From an uncultured Acidobacteriota bacterium (lineage in GTDB: Bacteria > Acidobacteriota > Thermoanaerobaculia > Multivoradales > SZUA-115), in contig CALMKX010000085.1 of assembly GCA_937867335.1 (NCBI GenBank), forward strand, positions 1 through 36,224: a stretch of DNA of 36,224 bases, read 5' to 3'. Numbering within the stretch: the first letter of the stretch is position 1; each line of letters begins with the position of its first letter. This document shows positions 34,375-36,224 of the stretch, one piece after another. The notes under the pieces were generated by a model. It was given only the letters and a program-made list of their open reading frames with translations. It was not told where the DNA came from and did no database searches. The position numbers and the translations under genes are program-made.

Positions 34375-35172
34375 TTACCAGTCCTCACCGGAGGCGGGGC
34401 GTCGGGTTGGCCGTCCTCGTCGCCCTTCCGGCCTGCGCTCCTCGAGGGCTTGCAAAAGCCGCTCCGCCTCGGCGCGGGTGAGGACTCGAGCGGGCTCCGC
34501 GCTGGCTTCTCCGGCACCGCCCTTCCCTCGGGTGCTGTCCGGAGCCTGTTGGGAGACGGGTTTTCCGGCGCTCTCCTGCGTGCTCGGCTCGCCGGCCTGG
34601 GGAGGCGGCGTGGGAGCCTGGCCTGGAGCGCCGTTCCGGTCGCTCCCTCCGCTCGGGCTGGTGGCGGCCTGCCCGCCGTTTTGACCCTGAGCGGGGCTCT
34701 GGGTCGTGCCAGAGCTGCCCTCGGCGGCGCTCGGGCCGGGCGGCTTCGCGCGGTCTCGCTGGGCGAGCCGCCGGCGTACCAGAGCGAGGTTGGCCTGGGC
34801 GTCGGCGTCTTTCGGATCGAGCTCCAGGGCGTTCTCGAAGAAGCGCTCGGCATCGAACAGACGGCCCTGGCGGTAGGCCGCATTGCCGAGGTTGTAGAGG
34901 GCGGCTTCACGCAGCCTCGGTTCGGCTGTCGTAAGCAAGCTGCCCCAGGCCCGCACCGCTTCTTCGATCTCGCCCAGTTGATAACGGGCGCTGCCCAGGG
35001 CGAGGCGGAGAGCGGGGTCCTCGGGTGCCTCCCGGGCCCGTCGCTCGAATTCCTGGGCGGCGGTGGCGAAGTCCCCGGCGCGGTAGCTCGCGAAGGGATC
35101 TCCTTCGCCGGCCAGGGCCGGCGAGGCGAGGGCCAGGGCGAGGGCGGCGCAGGCGAGGGGGCGGCGCTTCAT
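34375..35172 (-). CDS. Bat-operon TPR protein (BatC/BatE-like)
   Basis: This 265-aa protein has a signal peptide (MKRRPLACAALALALASPALA) and about three TPR units (YRAGDFATAAQEFERRAREAPEDPALRLALGSARYQLGEIEEAVRAW, then AALYNLGNAAYRQGRLFDAERFFENALELDPKDADAQANLALV). A low-complexity Gln/Ser/Pro/Gly linker (about 160-230) and a basic tail follow. This is the usual build of BatC/E proteins between batB and batD. Its ATG overlaps the stop of the VWA gene by four bases, showing translational coupling. Confidence 0.87.
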   Translation of the reverse strand: MKRRPLACAALALALASPALAGEGDPFASYRAGDFATAAQEFERRAREAPEDPALRLALGSARYQLGEIEEAVRAWGSLLTTAEPRLREAALYNLGNAAYRQGRLFDAERFFENALELDPKDADAQANLALVRRRLAQRDRAKPPGPSAAEGSSGTTQSPAQGQNGGQAATSPSGGSDRNGAPGQAPTPPPQAGEPSTQESAGKPVSQQAPDSTRGKGGAGEASAEPARVLTRAEAERLLQALEERRPEGRRGRPTRRPASGEDW

Positions 35173-36050
35173 CGGCTCGCCCTCCCGCCGCGCTCGGAGA
35201 TCAGCGGCTCGAGGCCCAGGCAGAGCGCGGCCAAGCCCAGGAACCAGGGAAAGCGTTGATGCCAGCGCCGGCGGCGCTCCACTTCTTGATCCTGCTCCTC
35301 GACGGCCGGGCGGATCGCCTCGAGATAGAGCGCCCGCAGCGCGGACTCGCTGCCGGTGGCGTGGCGGTAAGCACCGCCGGTCCTGCGGGCGATGGCCCTG
35401 AGGCTCGCCTCGTCGAGACGGGAAAGCACCATCTTGCCCTCGGCATCGCGGTGGAAGCCTCCGGTGGGCTCGGGAAGAGGCGCACCCTTGACCTCGCCGA
35501 GGCCCAGGGCGAAGACCTTCACACCGGCTCGCCGAGCTTCCTCGGCAGCGGCCTGAGCCTGGCCTTCGTGATCCTCGCCGTCGGTGACCAGCACGATCGC
35601 CCGGGACGACGTCGGGCTCGAGCGGGCGAAGGCCGAAAGCGCGGTTCGGAGCGCCGCGCCGAGATCGCTGCCCGGCAAGGGCAGCAGATCGGGATCGAGC
35701 ACCGGCAGGAAGCTCTCGAGGGCGCCGTAGTCGAGGGTCAAGGGGCATTCGAGCACCGCCGAGCCGGCGAAGGCCACCAGGCCGATGCGATCGCCTTTGG
35801 CGGCGCGCAGGAGATCGGTCACTTCGCGCCGGGCGCGGTCGAGCCTCGAGGCCGCGGACAGCGATCCGGTGTCCTCGGCGAGCATCGAACGCGAAACGTC
35901 GAAGGCCACCACCAGATCCACCCCCTGGCGGTGGATCTCTTGCCATTCGTAGCCCAGCTGGGGCTCGGCCAGGGCCAGCAGGAGGGCGGCGAGCCCCACG
36001 AGCACCAGGCCGCGCTTGAGCCGGCGCCGGCGAACGCTGACGCTGGCGGC
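35169..36050 (-). CDS. batB: BatB-type VWA-domain membrane protein, N-terminus replaced
   Basis: This is a VWA-domain protein of the Bat operon. From about 36044 downward the reading gives SVSVRRRRLKRGLVLVGLAALLLALAEPQLGYEWQEI, i.e. the second membrane helix and linker of BatB. The VWA domain has the MIDAS motif DVSRSML (DxSxS) and later VTDGEDHEG, and the C-terminal helix is FPWFLGLAALCLGLEPLI. The normal first helix (FAxPWWL-type) and about 40 residues are absent. Instead the frame continues without a stop into a DUF1501-like stretch (36051-36224). The joint lies within 36040-36056. batA and a moxR-type gene are expected upstream of batB but are beyond the window. Confidence 0.85.
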   Translation of the reverse strand, partial: AASVSVRRRRLKRGLVLVGLAALLLALAEPQLGYEWQEIHRQGVDLVVAFDVSRSMLAEDTGSLSAASRLDRARREVTDLLRAAKGDRIGLVAFAGSAVLECPLTLDYGALESFLPVLDPDLLPLPGSDLGAALRTALSAFARSSPTSSRAIVLVTDGEDHEGQAQAAAEEARRAGVKVFALGLGEVKGAPLPEPTGGFHRDAEGKMVLSRLDEASLRAIARRTGGAYRHATGSESALRALYLEAIRPAVEEQDQEVERRRRWHQRFPWFLGLAALCLGLEPLISERGGRASR

Positions 36051-36224
36051 GAGGTGCGGCAGCAGGTCGCTGACCCACTTGCCGCACGCGCCATGCTGCC
36101 TCCAGGCCCAGGGGCTTTGCATGCACGCGCCGGCCTGGCTTTGAAACAGCTCGAGCTTCCCGCCCGGATCGAACGGCTGACCATGGCGGCGAATCAGCTC
36201 GGGCTTGTAGTCGAACGTGTCGCA
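36051..36224 (-). pseudogene. DUF1501 protein fragment, joined in frame to batB
   Basis: Reading inward from the window edge the frame gives CDTFDYKPELIRRHGQPF, GGKLELFQSQAGACMQSPW and CGKWVSDLLPHLA. This is the N-terminal-middle pattern of DUF1501 (sulfatase-fold) proteins: DTFDYKPxLxxxHGQ, GxWVSxLxPHxA. Such proteins are commonest in Planctomycetes, Verrucomicrobia and Acidobacteria and have nothing to do with Bat genes. Only about 58 residues are present before the reading changes to BatB. The gene start lies outside the window. Confidence 0.75.

Noticed and set aside
32030-34684. An 884-codon plus-strand frame
   Set aside because: Overlaps arginase out of frame and is antisense to batD; Arg/Gly-rich with no family pattern.

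Overview
This is a GC-rich stretch of bacterial chromosome with about 25 tightly packed genes and no rRNA, tRNA, insertion sequence, prophage or CRISPR array that I can see. Two secreted proteins end in the IPTL-CTERM sorting tail and carry DUF11 repeats. There is also an S9 dipeptidyl peptidase, a PQQ-type propeller paired with a LolA-like protein, and a Bat (aerotolerance) operon. Together these suggest an environmental Acidobacteriota-type or related Gram-negative bacterium. This assignment is an inference with moderate confidence.

Layout. Positions 1-700 do not belong with the rest. A minus-strand fragment of an actinobacterial-looking CDP-alcohol phosphatidyltransferase lies next to unassigned DNA, then a glycine decarboxylase alpha subunit lacking roughly its first third. 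Positions 650-3043 hold gcvPA (truncated) and gcvPB. Positions 3249-6897 (minus) hold a peptide/opine-type ABC importer without its ATPases. Positions 7011-8900 hold a cysteine-rich MarR regulator and a cysteine-tailed FAD/NAD(P) flavoprotein that share a 15-bp operator. Positions 8919-11096 (minus) encode a DPP IV-like peptidase. Positions 11246-12448 encode a DTGSGS-repeat beta-helix protein. Position 12454 begins trmH (minus). Positions 13277-17652 are one translationally coupled run: DUF4920-like protein, NUDIX hydrolase, signal peptidase I, YdcF-like protein, SulP transporter. Positions 17829-24018 hold two large IPTL-CTERM surface proteins, followed by a small two-helix membrane protein at 24090-24491. 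Positions 24614-28687 (minus) hold a LolA-like protein, a PQQ propeller and arginine decarboxylase speA. Positions 28817-31638 encode a GAF histidine kinase and its REC-SpoIIE phosphatase partner, followed by arginase (31680-32570). Positions 32564-36050 (minus) hold batD, a Bat TPR protein and a batB piece. The right end (36051-36224) reads in frame into a DUF1501 fragment.

How the genes work together. The import and peptide-handling genes (SBP-DppB-DppC and the S9 peptidase) fit a peptide-scavenging lifestyle. LepB and the IPTL-CTERM proteins fit heavy protein export; the matching exosortase is expected elsewhere in the genome. SpeA and arginase are two competing exits for arginine. The kinase/SpoIIE pair looks like a partner-switching signal output. 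The best candidate for an undescribed system is the MarR-flavoprotein pair. Both proteins carry clustered cysteines, and near-identical palindromes sit at both promoters, which suggests a soft-metal, metalloid or thiol-stress module.

Both ends carry gene fragments from apparently unrelated lineages, joined within genes. I read this as a contig with chimeric ends until read mapping shows otherwise.
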